53,496 bases of DNA, taken from assembly GCA_017473905.1 (NCBI GenBank), contig JAFUJA010000024.1:1-53496 (forward strand), read 5' to 3'. Numbering within the stretch: the first letter of the stretch is position 1; each line of letters opens with the position of its first letter. Source of the DNA: Lachnospiraceae bacterium. GTDB lineage: Bacteria; Bacillota; Clostridia; Lachnospirales; Lachnospiraceae. The position numbers and the translations under genes were made by a program. The notes beneath the pieces were generated by a model, which was not told the DNA's origin, ran no database searches, and saw only the letters and a list, made by a program, of their open reading frames with translations. Positions 25,266-33,788 of this stretch are shown piece after piece.

Positions 25266-26194
25266 GAACGTTCTCCTCCTTTCCCAAATGCCTTAGGAAG
25301 AGTAATCTTCTCAATCAAAGGAACAATCATGTTACCAATGATAATCGCATAGGATACACCTTCTGCGCCGGGTCCGAAAATACGGAACACACCGGTTAAT
25401 AATCCTAATAAAATACCGTATAAATACTGGCCTTTCTTGGTAATGGGACGTGTTACATAATCGGTTGCCATAAAGAATGCACCAAGCATAAGGCCACCAC
25501 CTGCAAGATGAGCGGAAAGGAATGATAAATCGAAACCTTTACCACCGAATACAAGTACAAATACCGCAAATGTTCCAATATAACTCAAAGGAATTCTTAA
25601 ATCAATTACATCCATTGCAACAAGGAAACATGCTCCAAGTAAAATAGCAATCATGGATGTTTCACCAATGGTACCACCGGTTGTACCGATTACCATATCA
25701 AGAATATCAACACTTTCTCCTGCTTTTAAAGCGGTTAATGGAGTTGCCTGTGTATATGCATCACAGGTAAAATCTGTCATATATCTTGCAAAGGAAATCA
25801 AAAGGAAACATCTTGCTCCCAATGCAGGATTCATGAAGTTCTGGCCAAGTCCGCCAAAAAGCATTTTTACTACAACGATTGCAAAAATACCACCTAAGGC
25901 ACCAATCCATAAAGGAAGGTGAGGGGGTAAATTTAATGCAAGAAGCAGACCCGTTACCACAGCACTCATATCTTTTACGGTGCTCTTTTTATGAATAATA
26001 CGGCAGAAAACATACTCTGAAAGTACTGCACTGCCAACTGTTACAAGAATCAATAAAGCCGCATACCATCCGAAATTCCAAATACCGAATAAAGTTGCAG
26101 GAAGAAGTGCAATCACAACCAGAGTCATAATATTACTGGTCTTCCATTTATCACGTATATGGGGATTGGATGATACTTCCAATTTTTCCTTCAT
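25262..26194 (-). CDS. rnfD: Rnf complex subunit D
   Basis: This is a 310-residue polytopic membrane subunit of the NqrB/RnfD family, with eight to ten helices. It binds FMN covalently and takes part in ion translocation. The segment CDAYTQATPLTALKAGE contains the threonine that corresponds to the flavinylated residue of NqrB/RnfD. Further conserved parts are GGLGQNFMNPALGARCFLL and GAFFMATDYVTRPITKKGQ. It lies 10 bp after rnfC and overlaps rnfG. Confidence 0.95.
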   Translation of the reverse strand: MKEKLEVSSNPHIRDKWKTSNIMTLVVIALLPATLFGIWNFGWYAALLILVTVGSAVLSEYVFCRIIHKKSTVKDMSAVVTGLLLALNLPPHLPLWIGALGGIFAIVVVKMLFGGLGQNFMNPALGARCFLLISFARYMTDFTCDAYTQATPLTALKAGESVDILDMVIGTTGGTIGETSMIAILLGACFLVAMDVIDLRIPLSYIGTFAVFVLVFGGKGFDLSFLSAHLAGGGLMLGAFFMATDYVTRPITKKGQYLYGILLGLLTGVFRIFGPGAEGVSYAIIIGNMIVPLIEKITLPKAFGKGGERS

Positions 26195-26204
26195 GACTTT
26201 CCTC

Positions 26205-27524
26205 CTACTTTTTTCTTCTGTCTGCGAGAATCATTCTACGCATGGACTTAATAGACTGTGTAAGCTGACGCTTTGCGGGACAAATATAACTGCAGGAACC
26301 ACATTCGCAGCATTCCATACCGTTCATTTTCTCGAAAGCTTCTTTCTGTCCGTTCTCCGCAAGGTCTGCAAGACGACTGGGAATTACACGTCCGGGACAT
26401 ATTTCAACGCATCTTCCGCAGTTAATACATGCAGTCGCTTCAGCGGAAGAAACCGCATCCTTGCTGATACAAAGAAGTGCAGATGATGTTTTGGTTGCAG
26501 GTACATCCAAATCAAAAATGGCAAATCCCATCATCGGACCACCGGATACAACCTTCTCAGGCTCCTTAATAAATCCACCGGCCTCATCAATGAGTTCATG
26601 ATAGTTTGTACCAACTCTGATGAAGAAGTTGCAGGGATCCTTAATGCAATCACCCGTAACGGTAACAATACGGTTCATCAGAGGACGCCCCTGGGTCACC
26701 GCATGGTATACAGCCACAATGGTATCCACGTTATTTACCACGCATCCTGCATCTGCGGGAAGCATGGAGGAATTAATTGCACGACCGGTTGCTGCAAAAA
26801 TCAGGTGACGCTCGGAACCCTGAGGGTACTTGGTCTGCAATGCAACCACTGAGATTCTGTCTTCATTCTCCGTCAACTTACGAAGCTTCTCAATACAGTC
26901 AGGTTTATTGTCTTCCACGGCAAGAACACCTCTTGCGTGGTCAAACAAACGAAGAATAATTTTCAAACCTTCCACAAGTTTTTCGGGTTCTTCTATCATT
27001 CTTCGATAGTCACTGGTTAAATAAGGTTCACATTCTGCACAGTTTGCAATTACATAATCAATCTTCTCCGGCTCCTTGGGAGAAAGTTTTACATGAGTAG
27101 GGAAACCTGCACCACCCATACCAACCACACCTGCATCCTGAATCAGCTTAATGATTTCTTCTTTTGTAAGCTGTTCTACAGGCTTGGGCTTGGTAAACTC
27201 AACCTCTTTAAATTCATGATCGTTTTCAATTACGATAGACATCACATTGTCTCCCGTAATCACTCTTCTGGGCTCTATCGCTTTCACCGTACCGGATACG
27301 GTTGAATAAATAGGTGCAGACACAAAGCCCTGCGCATCCGCAATCTTCTGTCCAACCAAAACCGCATCACCTTTCTGAACGATAGGCACAGCAGGCGCAC
27401 CAATATGCTGTGACAAAGGATATACCATGTCACCCTTAGGTTCATAAACCTTAATTGGTTTGTCTTTGGAAATGTCTTTTCCGTCATACGGATGGATACC
27501 GCCACGGAACGTAAATTTAGCCAT
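26205..27524 (-). CDS. rnfC: Rnf complex subunit C
   Basis: RnfC is the peripheral cytoplasmic subunit that binds NADH and FMN and carries two [4Fe-4S] clusters. The N-terminal RnfC barrel (TFRGGIHPYDGKDISKDKPI) is followed by the FMN/NADH Rossmann-like part (VGMGGAGFPTHVKL, CAECEPYLTSDY, GGPMMGFAIFDLDVPATKTS). The cluster motifs are CINCGRCVEICPGRVIPSRL and CCECGSCSYICPAKRQL. The start is set at MAKFTFRGG (27524) because AAGGAGAAGG precedes it; a longer in-frame ATG at 27587 lies on the -10 box. It is the first gene of rnfCDGEAB. Confidence 0.96.
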   Translation of the reverse strand: MAKFTFRGGIHPYDGKDISKDKPIKVYEPKGDMVYPLSQHIGAPAVPIVQKGDAVLVGQKIADAQGFVSAPIYSTVSGTVKAIEPRRVITGDNVMSIVIENDHEFKEVEFTKPKPVEQLTKEEIIKLIQDAGVVGMGGAGFPTHVKLSPKEPEKIDYVIANCAECEPYLTSDYRRMIEEPEKLVEGLKIILRLFDHARGVLAVEDNKPDCIEKLRKLTENEDRISVVALQTKYPQGSERHLIFAATGRAINSSMLPADAGCVVNNVDTIVAVYHAVTQGRPLMNRIVTVTGDCIKDPCNFFIRVGTNYHELIDEAGGFIKEPEKVVSGGPMMGFAIFDLDVPATKTSSALLCISKDAVSSAEATACINCGRCVEICPGRVIPSRLADLAENGQKEAFEKMNGMECCECGSCSYICPAKRQLTQSIKSMRRMILADRRKK

Positions 27525-27586
27525 TGTAACCTTCTCCTTACTTTTTTTATCTGAAATACCGTAGGTATCTCTTTCTTGCCGGTACA

Positions 27587-27595
27587 ATTATAACA
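27587..27595 (-). promoter_or_regulatory. extended -10 promoter of rnfCDGEAB
   Basis: Minus-strand TGTTATAAT with TATAAT at 27587-27592 and the TG two bases upstream. The -35 region at 27610-27615 is weak. It lies about 60 bp ahead of the rnfC start. The rest of the divergent gap to 27818 is A/T-rich and shows no further clear site. Confidence 0.6.
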
Positions 27596-27817
27596 CAAAA
27601 TTCTACAAAATAATACCCCTATTTCTTGTTAAAAGAATATCAATCAACCCAGTATTTTCCTAGGTTTCCAAGTTTTTTCACGACAAAAAAGCCGGTGGGA
27701 TTATTTTGAAAAAATAAGCGAAATTTTTGCCAAAAAACACTACTTAATTTTTATCTTTTATGGTATTATGTTAGTTAGATATTTTTATCTATTTATATGA
27801 ATTCAAAGGGGATAATT

Positions 27818-28927
27818 ATGAAGATTGTTCAAAAAGATTTAGGATCAAAAAAACCCGCTTATCCGATTGAGCGTCTGGCCAATCCGGAAAATATTTTATT
27901 CCTTGATATCGAAACCACGGGGTTCACTGCAAAAAGCTCCAATCTCTACCTGATCGGATGTGCATATTTCAAAGAGGATGAATGGCATACCATACAGTGG
28001 ATTGCCGAAAACTACGAGGAAGAAATCACTGTCTTAAAAAGTTTCCTTGAGTTTTGCCTGAATTATAATTTCTTAATCCACTTTAACGGTAACCGTTTTG
28101 ACATTCCGTATCTTCAGCAGAAATGCGATATCTATGAGATTCCCTTCCTGTTTGAGGTATACAGCGGAGTAGATTTATATAAAAGAATCAAACCCTATGC
28201 CCAGTTTTTAAAACTTACTGACTGCAAACAGAAAACAATCGAAAACTATCTGGGCATCACCCGCGAGGATGTTTTTTCCGGCGGAGAACTTATCAACCAG
28301 TACCATGATTATGTTTGTTCACACAACGAATCATTACTGGATGCCATTCTCCTTCATAATCAGGAAGACCTTGTGGGAATGTTGGATTTACTCTCCATTC
28401 TTGCTTTTACGGATTTATTCAACCTTCCTCTGCGCGTCATGAAGGTTCAGGCAAATTATTACCACGATTACGAGAACAAGAAACGTCAGGAAATTGTGTT
28501 GAATTTAAGATTTACCACACCTCTCCCCGTTCCCGTATCCAATGCCGGCAATGGTTGTTATTTTACCGGGCATGCCATGGACGGAGTTTTAAAGGTTCCT
28601 CTTTATGAAGAAGAAATGAAATATTTTTATTCTAATTACAAGGATTACTACTACCTCCCCGAAGAAGATGTGGCAATCCATAAATCCGTTGCAACCTTTG
28701 TGGACAAAGAGCATCGCAATCAGGCCACTGCGGCCAACTGTTATACCAGAAAACAGTCCACCTATCTTCCCCAATGGGAAATGGTTTTCACACCTTTTTA
28801 CAAAAGGAATTACAGAGACCGTGAAATTTTCTTTGAACTTACGGATGAATTTAAAACAAGCCGTGCGTCATTTAACAAATATGCAGAACATATTTTGCAA
28901 AGCATGCTTATGAATGATTATTCTTAG
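27818..28927 (+). CDS. YprB-like ribonuclease H-fold (DEDD) exonuclease
   Basis: This is a 369-residue protein with an N-terminal RNase H-like 3'-5' exonuclease fold. Motif I is ILFLDIETTGF (Asp and Glu ligands), motif II is LIHFNGNRFDIPYLQQKC, and motif III is LLHNQEDLVGMLDLLSIL with the final catalytic Asp. This matches the YprB/RNase_H_2 family of Firmicutes, whose substrate is not established. The C-terminal half (about 200-369) is not recognised and contains aromatic-rich segments (YYYLPEEDVAIHKSVA). The start is placed at MKIVQKDLG because AAAGGGG precedes it. It is monocistronic and divergent from rnf. Confidence 0.75.
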   Translation: MKIVQKDLGSKKPAYPIERLANPENILFLDIETTGFTAKSSNLYLIGCAYFKEDEWHTIQWIAENYEEEITVLKSFLEFCLNYNFLIHFNGNRFDIPYLQQKCDIYEIPFLFEVYSGVDLYKRIKPYAQFLKLTDCKQKTIENYLGITREDVFSGGELINQYHDYVCSHNESLLDAILLHNQEDLVGMLDLLSILAFTDLFNLPLRVMKVQANYYHDYENKKRQEIVLNLRFTTPLPVPVSNAGNGCYFTGHAMDGVLKVPLYEEEMKYFYSNYKDYYYLPEEDVAIHKSVATFVDKEHRNQATAANCYTRKQSTYLPQWEMVFTPFYKRNYRDREIFFELTDEFKTSRASFNKYAEHILQSMLMNDYS

Positions 28928-28974
28928 AACATTCGGTTCCGAAATCAATTCAGTTTTATATTTTATAAAAATAA

Positions 28975-29010
28975 AAAGCACTTTCGAATCAAATCGAAAG
29001 TGCTTTGTTT
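28975..29010. terminator. bidirectional terminator between the YprB-like gene and cheR
   Basis: Arms 28975-28987 and 28994-29006 (AAAGCACTTTCGA/TCGAAAGTGCTTT) form a 13-bp stem with A/T runs on both sides. Confidence 0.9.
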
Positions 29011-29793
29011 TTACATAACAGGTTTTTCGAAATAGAAAGAAGTTTTTCTTTCATATCCCACATCTTTGTATCCCATCATCTGTTCCGTATTTCCGAGGAA
29101 TAAAACTCCTCCGGGAGAAAGTGCATTATAGAACTTTTTAAAAATTCCGTCTTTCGCTTCCTCCGTAAAATAAATCAAAACATTACGGCATACAATCAAA
29201 TCCACGTTTTTAGGATAGTCATCTCTTAAAAGATTATGCTCCCGAAAATCCACGCAACGCTTTACATCATCAGAAATGCGATATAAGGTTCCAACTCTGG
29301 TAAAAAATTTCTGTTTCAAATCAGCAGGCACATTTGCCACGCTTTTCTCTGAATAAACACCATTCTTTGCAGTTGCCAAAACCTGCTTATCAATATCTGT
29401 CGCAATAATACGTATACGCGATAAAGGAACATGTCTGGAAAGTGCCATAACCAATGAATACGGTTCATCTCCTGTTGAACAGGCTGCACTCCATACAGTC
29501 AGACTATTTCCGAATCGTGAAATCAGTTCCGGCAGAATCTGTTTGTCCAGAATCACCCACTGATCAGGGTTTCTGTAAAACTCAGAAACATTAATCGTAA
29601 GGTAGTTCACAAACTCTTCCATCATAGCCGGATCTTTCTTGATACGCTCCACAAAGGCGTCATAGCCTACGATCTCATGACGATTAATCAACGTATCAAT
29701 TCTACGTTTCATCTGCTTCTCTTTATAGCAGTTCAAGTCTATCTTGGTCAAAGCCAAGACCTGCTTTTTAAAGTACTCGTAATCGTAAACCAT
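29011..29793 (-). CDS. cheR: CheR-type protein-glutamate methyltransferase
   Basis: CheR methylates glutamates of chemoreceptors with SAM in the cytoplasm. The 260 residues cover the N-terminal alpha domain (LTKIDLNCYKEKQMKRRID) and the SAM-dependent catalytic domain (LTVWSAACSTGDEPYSLVMA, RIIATDIDKQVLATAKNGVY, VDLIVCRNVLIYFTEEAKDG). These match the full CheR length. No receptor, cheA, cheB or other chemotaxis gene is adjacent. It lies 18 bp behind the S1 protein gene as the last gene of the cmk-ispH-S1 series and ends at a terminator. Confidence 0.92.
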   Translation of the reverse strand: MVYDYEYFKKQVLALTKIDLNCYKEKQMKRRIDTLINRHEIVGYDAFVERIKKDPAMMEEFVNYLTINVSEFYRNPDQWVILDKQILPELISRFGNSLTVWSAACSTGDEPYSLVMALSRHVPLSRIRIIATDIDKQVLATAKNGVYSEKSVANVPADLKQKFFTRVGTLYRISDDVKRCVDFREHNLLRDDYPKNVDLIVCRNVLIYFTEEAKDGIFKKFYNALSPGGVLFLGNTEQMMGYKDVGYERKTSFYFEKPVM

Positions 29794-29811
29794 TCACTCT
29801 AAACCCAAACC

Positions 29812-30930
29812 TTATTCAGCGTCTGCCTCAGCAGAAGCTTCAACAGGCTCTTCCTCTGTCGTTTCTTCTTTGTCATTCTGAACCATCATCGCTTTAACAC
29901 TCAAGCTGATTTTCTGGCTCTCTTCATTAAAATCAACAACCTTAGCAGTTACTTCATCACCAATCTTAAGAGCATCTGCAGGCTTTTCTACATGCTCTTT
30001 AGAAATCTGTGATACATGAAGAAGTGCATCTACGCCGGGCTCAAGTTCAACAAAAGCGCCAAACTCTGTCATTCTTGCAACCTTACCGGTTACAACACTG
30101 CCTACTGCATACTTTTCAACTGCATCTTTCCAAGGATTTGCATCATCAAACTTTGCACTGAGTGCAATCTTGGTTCCGTTGATTTCTTTAATCATAACCT
30201 TAACAACATCGCCGGACTTGAACACTTTCTTAGGATGTTCGATTCTTCCCCAGCTCATTTCTGAGATATGAAGAAGTCCGTCTACACCGCCTAAATCAAT
30301 GAAAGCACCAAAGTCGGTAACATTCTTAACGGTTCCTTCGATGATATCGCCTTCTTTTACCATAGAAAGAAGTTCTTCCTGAGCTTTCTGCTTTTCAGCA
30401 ACAATAAGCTGCTTGCGATCACCGATATATCTTCTCTTCTTAGGATTGTATTCGCTGATAACGAACTGGATTTCCTGATCAGCATATTTGCTTAAATCCT
30501 TCTCGTAAACATCAGATACAAGACTTGCAGGAATGAAGATTCTAACTTCATCTACAATAACGGATAAACCGCCGTTTAAAAGCTGTGCAACCTTTGCGGT
30601 TAACACTTCCTGGTTGTTAAATGCTTCTTCGATTCTCTTGCTACCCCTGTCAGCCACAAGTCTCTTGTATGTAAGAGCAACCTGTCCTTCTCCATCGTTA
30701 ACTTTAAGCACCTTAACATCCAGTTTGTCCCCAACCTTTACCTGGGTTGTGAGATCAAGTGATGAATCATTCGTATATTCAGACTTAGGCAGAATACCGT
30801 CAGACTTGTAGTCAATGTTCAGAATAATCTGATCCGGTTTCACATCGATGACTGTACCTTCAACTACCTCTCCTGTATGAATTGTTTTGAATGATTCTTC
30901 AAGCATTTGTTCAAAAGTTAATTCTGACAT
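29812..30930 (-). CDS. rpsA: S1-domain RNA-binding protein (ribosomal protein S1 homolog)
   Basis: This 372-residue protein has four S1 RNA-binding domains at about 17-85, 100-165, 185-255 and 270-340 (EVVEGTVIDVKPDQIILNI, VTDFGAFIDLGGVDGLLHIS, MTEFGAFVELEPGVDALLHV), then an acidic tail. It resembles the C-terminal half of the IspH-S1 fusion found in many Clostridia, but here it is a separate gene. The start is MSELTFEQ with the strong site GAGGAGGTT inside the end of ispH. The two genes overlap by 20 nt in different frames. It probably helps ribosomes engage weakly structured or leader-poor mRNA, although Firmicutes S1 homologs are often dispensable. Confidence 0.9.
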   Translation of the reverse strand: MSELTFEQMLEESFKTIHTGEVVEGTVIDVKPDQIILNIDYKSDGILPKSEYTNDSSLDLTTQVKVGDKLDVKVLKVNDGEGQVALTYKRLVADRGSKRIEEAFNNQEVLTAKVAQLLNGGLSVIVDEVRIFIPASLVSDVYEKDLSKYADQEIQFVISEYNPKKRRYIGDRKQLIVAEKQKAQEELLSMVKEGDIIEGTVKNVTDFGAFIDLGGVDGLLHISEMSWGRIEHPKKVFKSGDVVKVMIKEINGTKIALSAKFDDANPWKDAVEKYAVGSVVTGKVARMTEFGAFVELEPGVDALLHVSQISKEHVEKPADALKIGDEVTAKVVDFNEESQKISLSVKAMMVQNDKEETTEEEPVEASAEADAE

Positions 30931-31759
30931 ATCTTTGAACCTCCTCAATAATTTTGCTAGGGGTCGATGCCCCTGCCGTAATTCCCACCAGTTTTACAGA
31001 TTTAGGTAATTCTAAATGCAGGTCATCCAGTGTCTTAATAAAATATGTGTTCTCACATTCTCCCGAACAGATTTCATAGAGCTTTCTGGTATTGGAGCTG
31101 TGAGCACCACCGACTACGACCATAGCATCAGCAATTTTCGCAATTTCCCTTGCTTCTTCCTGACGCTCGGAAGTGGCATTGCAAATAGTCCTCGCAACAT
31201 TAACATCATACCTCTTTTTTTGAAAAATTTCAACTAATTCTTGAAATTTATTGTAATTAAATGTCGTTTGTGAGACGATACTGAGTTTTTCACCGGGATT
31301 TGCCTCGAATTTTTCCGCCTGTTCCACTGTTTCAACCACTGTTGCAGGGGTTACGGACCATCCTTGAATCCCTTCAACTTCCGGATGTCCGTCATTGCCG
31401 ATGATAATGACTTTCCGCCCTGCCATGCTCTCTTTTTCCACAATGGAATGAATTCGTTTTACGAAAGGACACGTGGCATCCACATATTCCACTCCGTTCT
31501 TCTCTAAAATCCCATATATACTTTTCGGAACGCCGTGAGACCGGATAATCACAACACCCTCTTTTAACTGCTCCAGATCTTCTTTTGTTTCGATTACCTG
31601 AACACCTTTTTCACGCAGATCATTTACCACATCCTCGTTATGGATAATTGGACCGTAAGTATATATTTTTTTCCCGGTTTCAATCTGCTCATAAACCGTA
31701 TCTACGGCTCTTTTTACACCAAAACAGAAACCTGCGGATTTTGCAAGTCTGACTTCCAT
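30911..31759 (-). CDS. ispH: 4-hydroxy-3-methylbut-2-enyl diphosphate reductase
   Basis: IspH is the last enzyme of the MEP isoprenoid pathway. It reduces HMBPP to IPP and DMAPP with a [4Fe-4S] cluster. The 282-residue protein shows the three cluster cysteines in SAGFCFGVKRAVDTVY, VDATCPFVKRIHSIV and ARTICNATSERQEEA. It also has the substrate loops SHGVPKS and VGGAHSSNTRKLYEIC, and ends with GITAGASTPSKIIEEV. It follows cmk by 12 bp and overlaps the S1 gene by 20 nt in another frame, where related species have one fused protein. Confidence 0.96.
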   Translation of the reverse strand: MEVRLAKSAGFCFGVKRAVDTVYEQIETGKKIYTYGPIIHNEDVVNDLREKGVQVIETKEDLEQLKEGVVIIRSHGVPKSIYGILEKNGVEYVDATCPFVKRIHSIVEKESMAGRKVIIIGNDGHPEVEGIQGWSVTPATVVETVEQAEKFEANPGEKLSIVSQTTFNYNKFQELVEIFQKKRYDVNVARTICNATSERQEEAREIAKIADAMVVVGGAHSSNTRKLYEICSGECENTYFIKTLDDLHLELPKSVKLVGITAGASTPSKIIEEVQRYVRINF

Positions 31760-31771
31760 TTTCGTCTCCTT

Positions 31772-32437
31772 TTACTGCTTTTCTTTTACAATTTTAATCA
31801 TTGCTTCTTTCACTTCGTCTATGCTCATATTTGAAGTATCAAGCAAAACTGCATCTTCTGCCTGTTTCAAAGGCGCAATCTCCCTGTTCATGTCCCGTTC
31901 GTCGCGAATCGCAATTTCTTTTTTAATTTCTTCATAATCACAGTCCACGCCTTTGGCTTTTAATTCATCAAATCTACGCTTTGCACGCACTTCAATGCTG
32001 GCAGTCAGATAAATTTTCGCCTGGGCATTGGGCAGAATGTTCGTACCGATATCACGTCCGTCCATAATAACATCGTTGCTTGCCGCAAGCTCTCTCTGAA
32101 GTCCTAAAAGCTGTTTGCGCACATCCGGATTTGTGGAACTGGAAGACGCCATACTTCCCACCTCTTCCGTACGGATATAGGGATTCACATCCTCTCCGTT
32201 TAAAAGAACAATCTGTTTTCCGTCCGCATATTGAATTGTTACGTTTGCTTCTTTGCAAAGAGCGGAAATCCTGTCATTTTCCTCTGCTTTTACGCCATTA
32301 CGCAGCAAATACAATGCAATGGCACGATACATTGCCCCCGTATCCACGTAAATATAACCCAATTCCTTCGCCAGTTCCTTGGCAATGGTACTTTTTCCGG
32401 CTCCTGCCGGTCCGTCAATCGCTACATTAAATCCCAT
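31772..32437 (-). CDS. cmk: cytidylate kinase
   Basis: The enzyme phosphorylates CMP and dCMP with ATP for nucleotide supply. The 221-residue protein carries the P-loop DGPAGAGKSTIAKELAKELG, the CMP-binding segment YVDTGAMYRAIALYLL, NVTIQ and MDGRDIGTNILPNA, then the lid RDERDMNREIAPLKQAEDAV. It has the usual family length. It lies between the HI0933-type flavoprotein (25 bp upstream) and ispH, the standard clostridial order. Confidence 0.96.
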   Translation of the reverse strand: MGFNVAIDGPAGAGKSTIAKELAKELGYIYVDTGAMYRAIALYLLRNGVKAEENDRISALCKEANVTIQYADGKQIVLLNGEDVNPYIRTEEVGSMASSSSTNPDVRKQLLGLQRELAASNDVIMDGRDIGTNILPNAQAKIYLTASIEVRAKRRFDELKAKGVDCDYEEIKKEIAIRDERDMNREIAPLKQAEDAVLLDTSNMSIDEVKEAMIKIVKEKQ

Positions 32438-32462
32438 TTTTTCTCTTCCTTTCTAAGCTTCC

Positions 32463-33776
32463 TTATACACTGTCTCCTGCAAGATACCCGGTAGACCAGG
32501 CAATCTGAAGATTGTAGCCTCCCGTATGGGCATCCAGATCAAGCACTTCTCCCGCAAAATACAAGCCTTTTACGGTCTTACATTCCATCGTGGAAGGATT
32601 CACTTCCTTCAAAGCGATTCCGCCGCAGGTAATGATTGCTTCATCGAAGCCTCTGGTTCCGGTTATGGTCAGAGGCAGTTCCTTCGTCAAACGCACAAGT
32701 GTCTCTCTTTCCGGTTTCGTAACCGTATACGCCGGCCTTTCCCCGTCAATTCCCGCCAGCTCCAGAATTACCTCACCAAGCCTTGCGGGATAAATTCCCG
32801 GCATAATATTTTTTACCTGTTTTTTATGATTTTCCTCAAATTCCCGAATCAGTCTCTTATCAAACTGAGCCGCATCAATTGCAGGTTTTAAATCCAAAAT
32901 CACTTTTACATCCTGCGCTTTCTTCCGTGCAAGCTCACTGCTTGCCGTAAGAATCAAAGGACCACTGATTCCAAAATGTGTAAAAAGAAGTTCTCCCATC
33001 TGGGAAAATACCTTTTTACCATCAGCAAAAAGAGTTGCCGTCACATTTTTAAGGGCCAGCCCCTGTAAAGAATGCGCCCAGATTTCCTTCGTCTCAAAAG
33101 GAACCAGTGACGGAACCGGCTCCACGATATCCAGTCCCAGTTTGCGTCCGAATTTATATCCGTCACCGGTGGAACCCGTAACGGGATAAGAAATGCCCCC
33201 GGTTGCAACGATGACGCTGTCAAAAAAATGCTTTTTCCCGTCTCCCGTTTTTACCCCGGTGACAAACTTTTCATAGCCCTTTTTCTTTTTAGATTTCTTA
33301 TATTTACCATTATCTTTGCTATTATCTTCCGACAGAAATTCATCTGCTTCGCAGGGCATGTCTTCTGCTAAAAGTTCCTTGATTTCACTTTTATATAAAA
33401 TCTCACAACCCAGCTTTTCCAACCGCTGGCGCAGGGCTTTTATCACATCCGAAGAATGGTCAGATACAGGAAAAACCCTGTTTCCCCGTTCTACTTTCAA
33501 AGGACAGCCCGCTTTTTGAATATAATCCTGAACCGCCTGATTATCGAATGCATAAAAAGAACTGTACAAAAACTTCGCATTACCGTTCATATGCGTAAAA
33601 AATACATCCGCCTCACAGGCATTGGTTACATTGCACCGTCCCTTGCCGGTAATATAAAGCTTCTTTCCAAGCTTTTCGTTTTTTTCAAACAAGGTGACCT
33701 GATGTCCTTTTTCCAGAGCCCGTATTGCAGCCATCATTCCTGCCGCGCCGCCTCCGATTACCGCTATTTTACTCAT
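32463..33776 (-). CDS. HI0933-family FAD-dependent oxidoreductase
   Basis: This is a 437-residue flavoprotein of the HI0933/BaiN-like family. The N-terminal FAD dinucleotide fold is IAVIGGGAAGMMAAIRALEK, and the family landmarks GRCNVTNACEADVFF, VIVATGGISYPVTGSTGDGY and GLYFAGEVLDLDAHTGGYNL are present. Reaction and substrate are not established for most members. A Lys-rich insert (about residues 150-170) lies before the second FAD segment. It follows rpiR by 12 bp and precedes cmk, so it belongs to the same transcript. Confidence 0.88.
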   Translation of the reverse strand: MSKIAVIGGGAAGMMAAIRALEKGHQVTLFEKNEKLGKKLYITGKGRCNVTNACEADVFFTHMNGNAKFLYSSFYAFDNQAVQDYIQKAGCPLKVERGNRVFPVSDHSSDVIKALRQRLEKLGCEILYKSEIKELLAEDMPCEADEFLSEDNSKDNGKYKKSKKKKGYEKFVTGVKTGDGKKHFFDSVIVATGGISYPVTGSTGDGYKFGRKLGLDIVEPVPSLVPFETKEIWAHSLQGLALKNVTATLFADGKKVFSQMGELLFTHFGISGPLILTASSELARKKAQDVKVILDLKPAIDAAQFDKRLIREFEENHKKQVKNIMPGIYPARLGEVILELAGIDGERPAYTVTKPERETLVRLTKELPLTITGTRGFDEAIITCGGIALKEVNPSTMECKTVKGLYFAGEVLDLDAHTGGYNLQIAWSTGYLAGDSV

Positions 33777-33788
33777 TTTTGACTCCCA

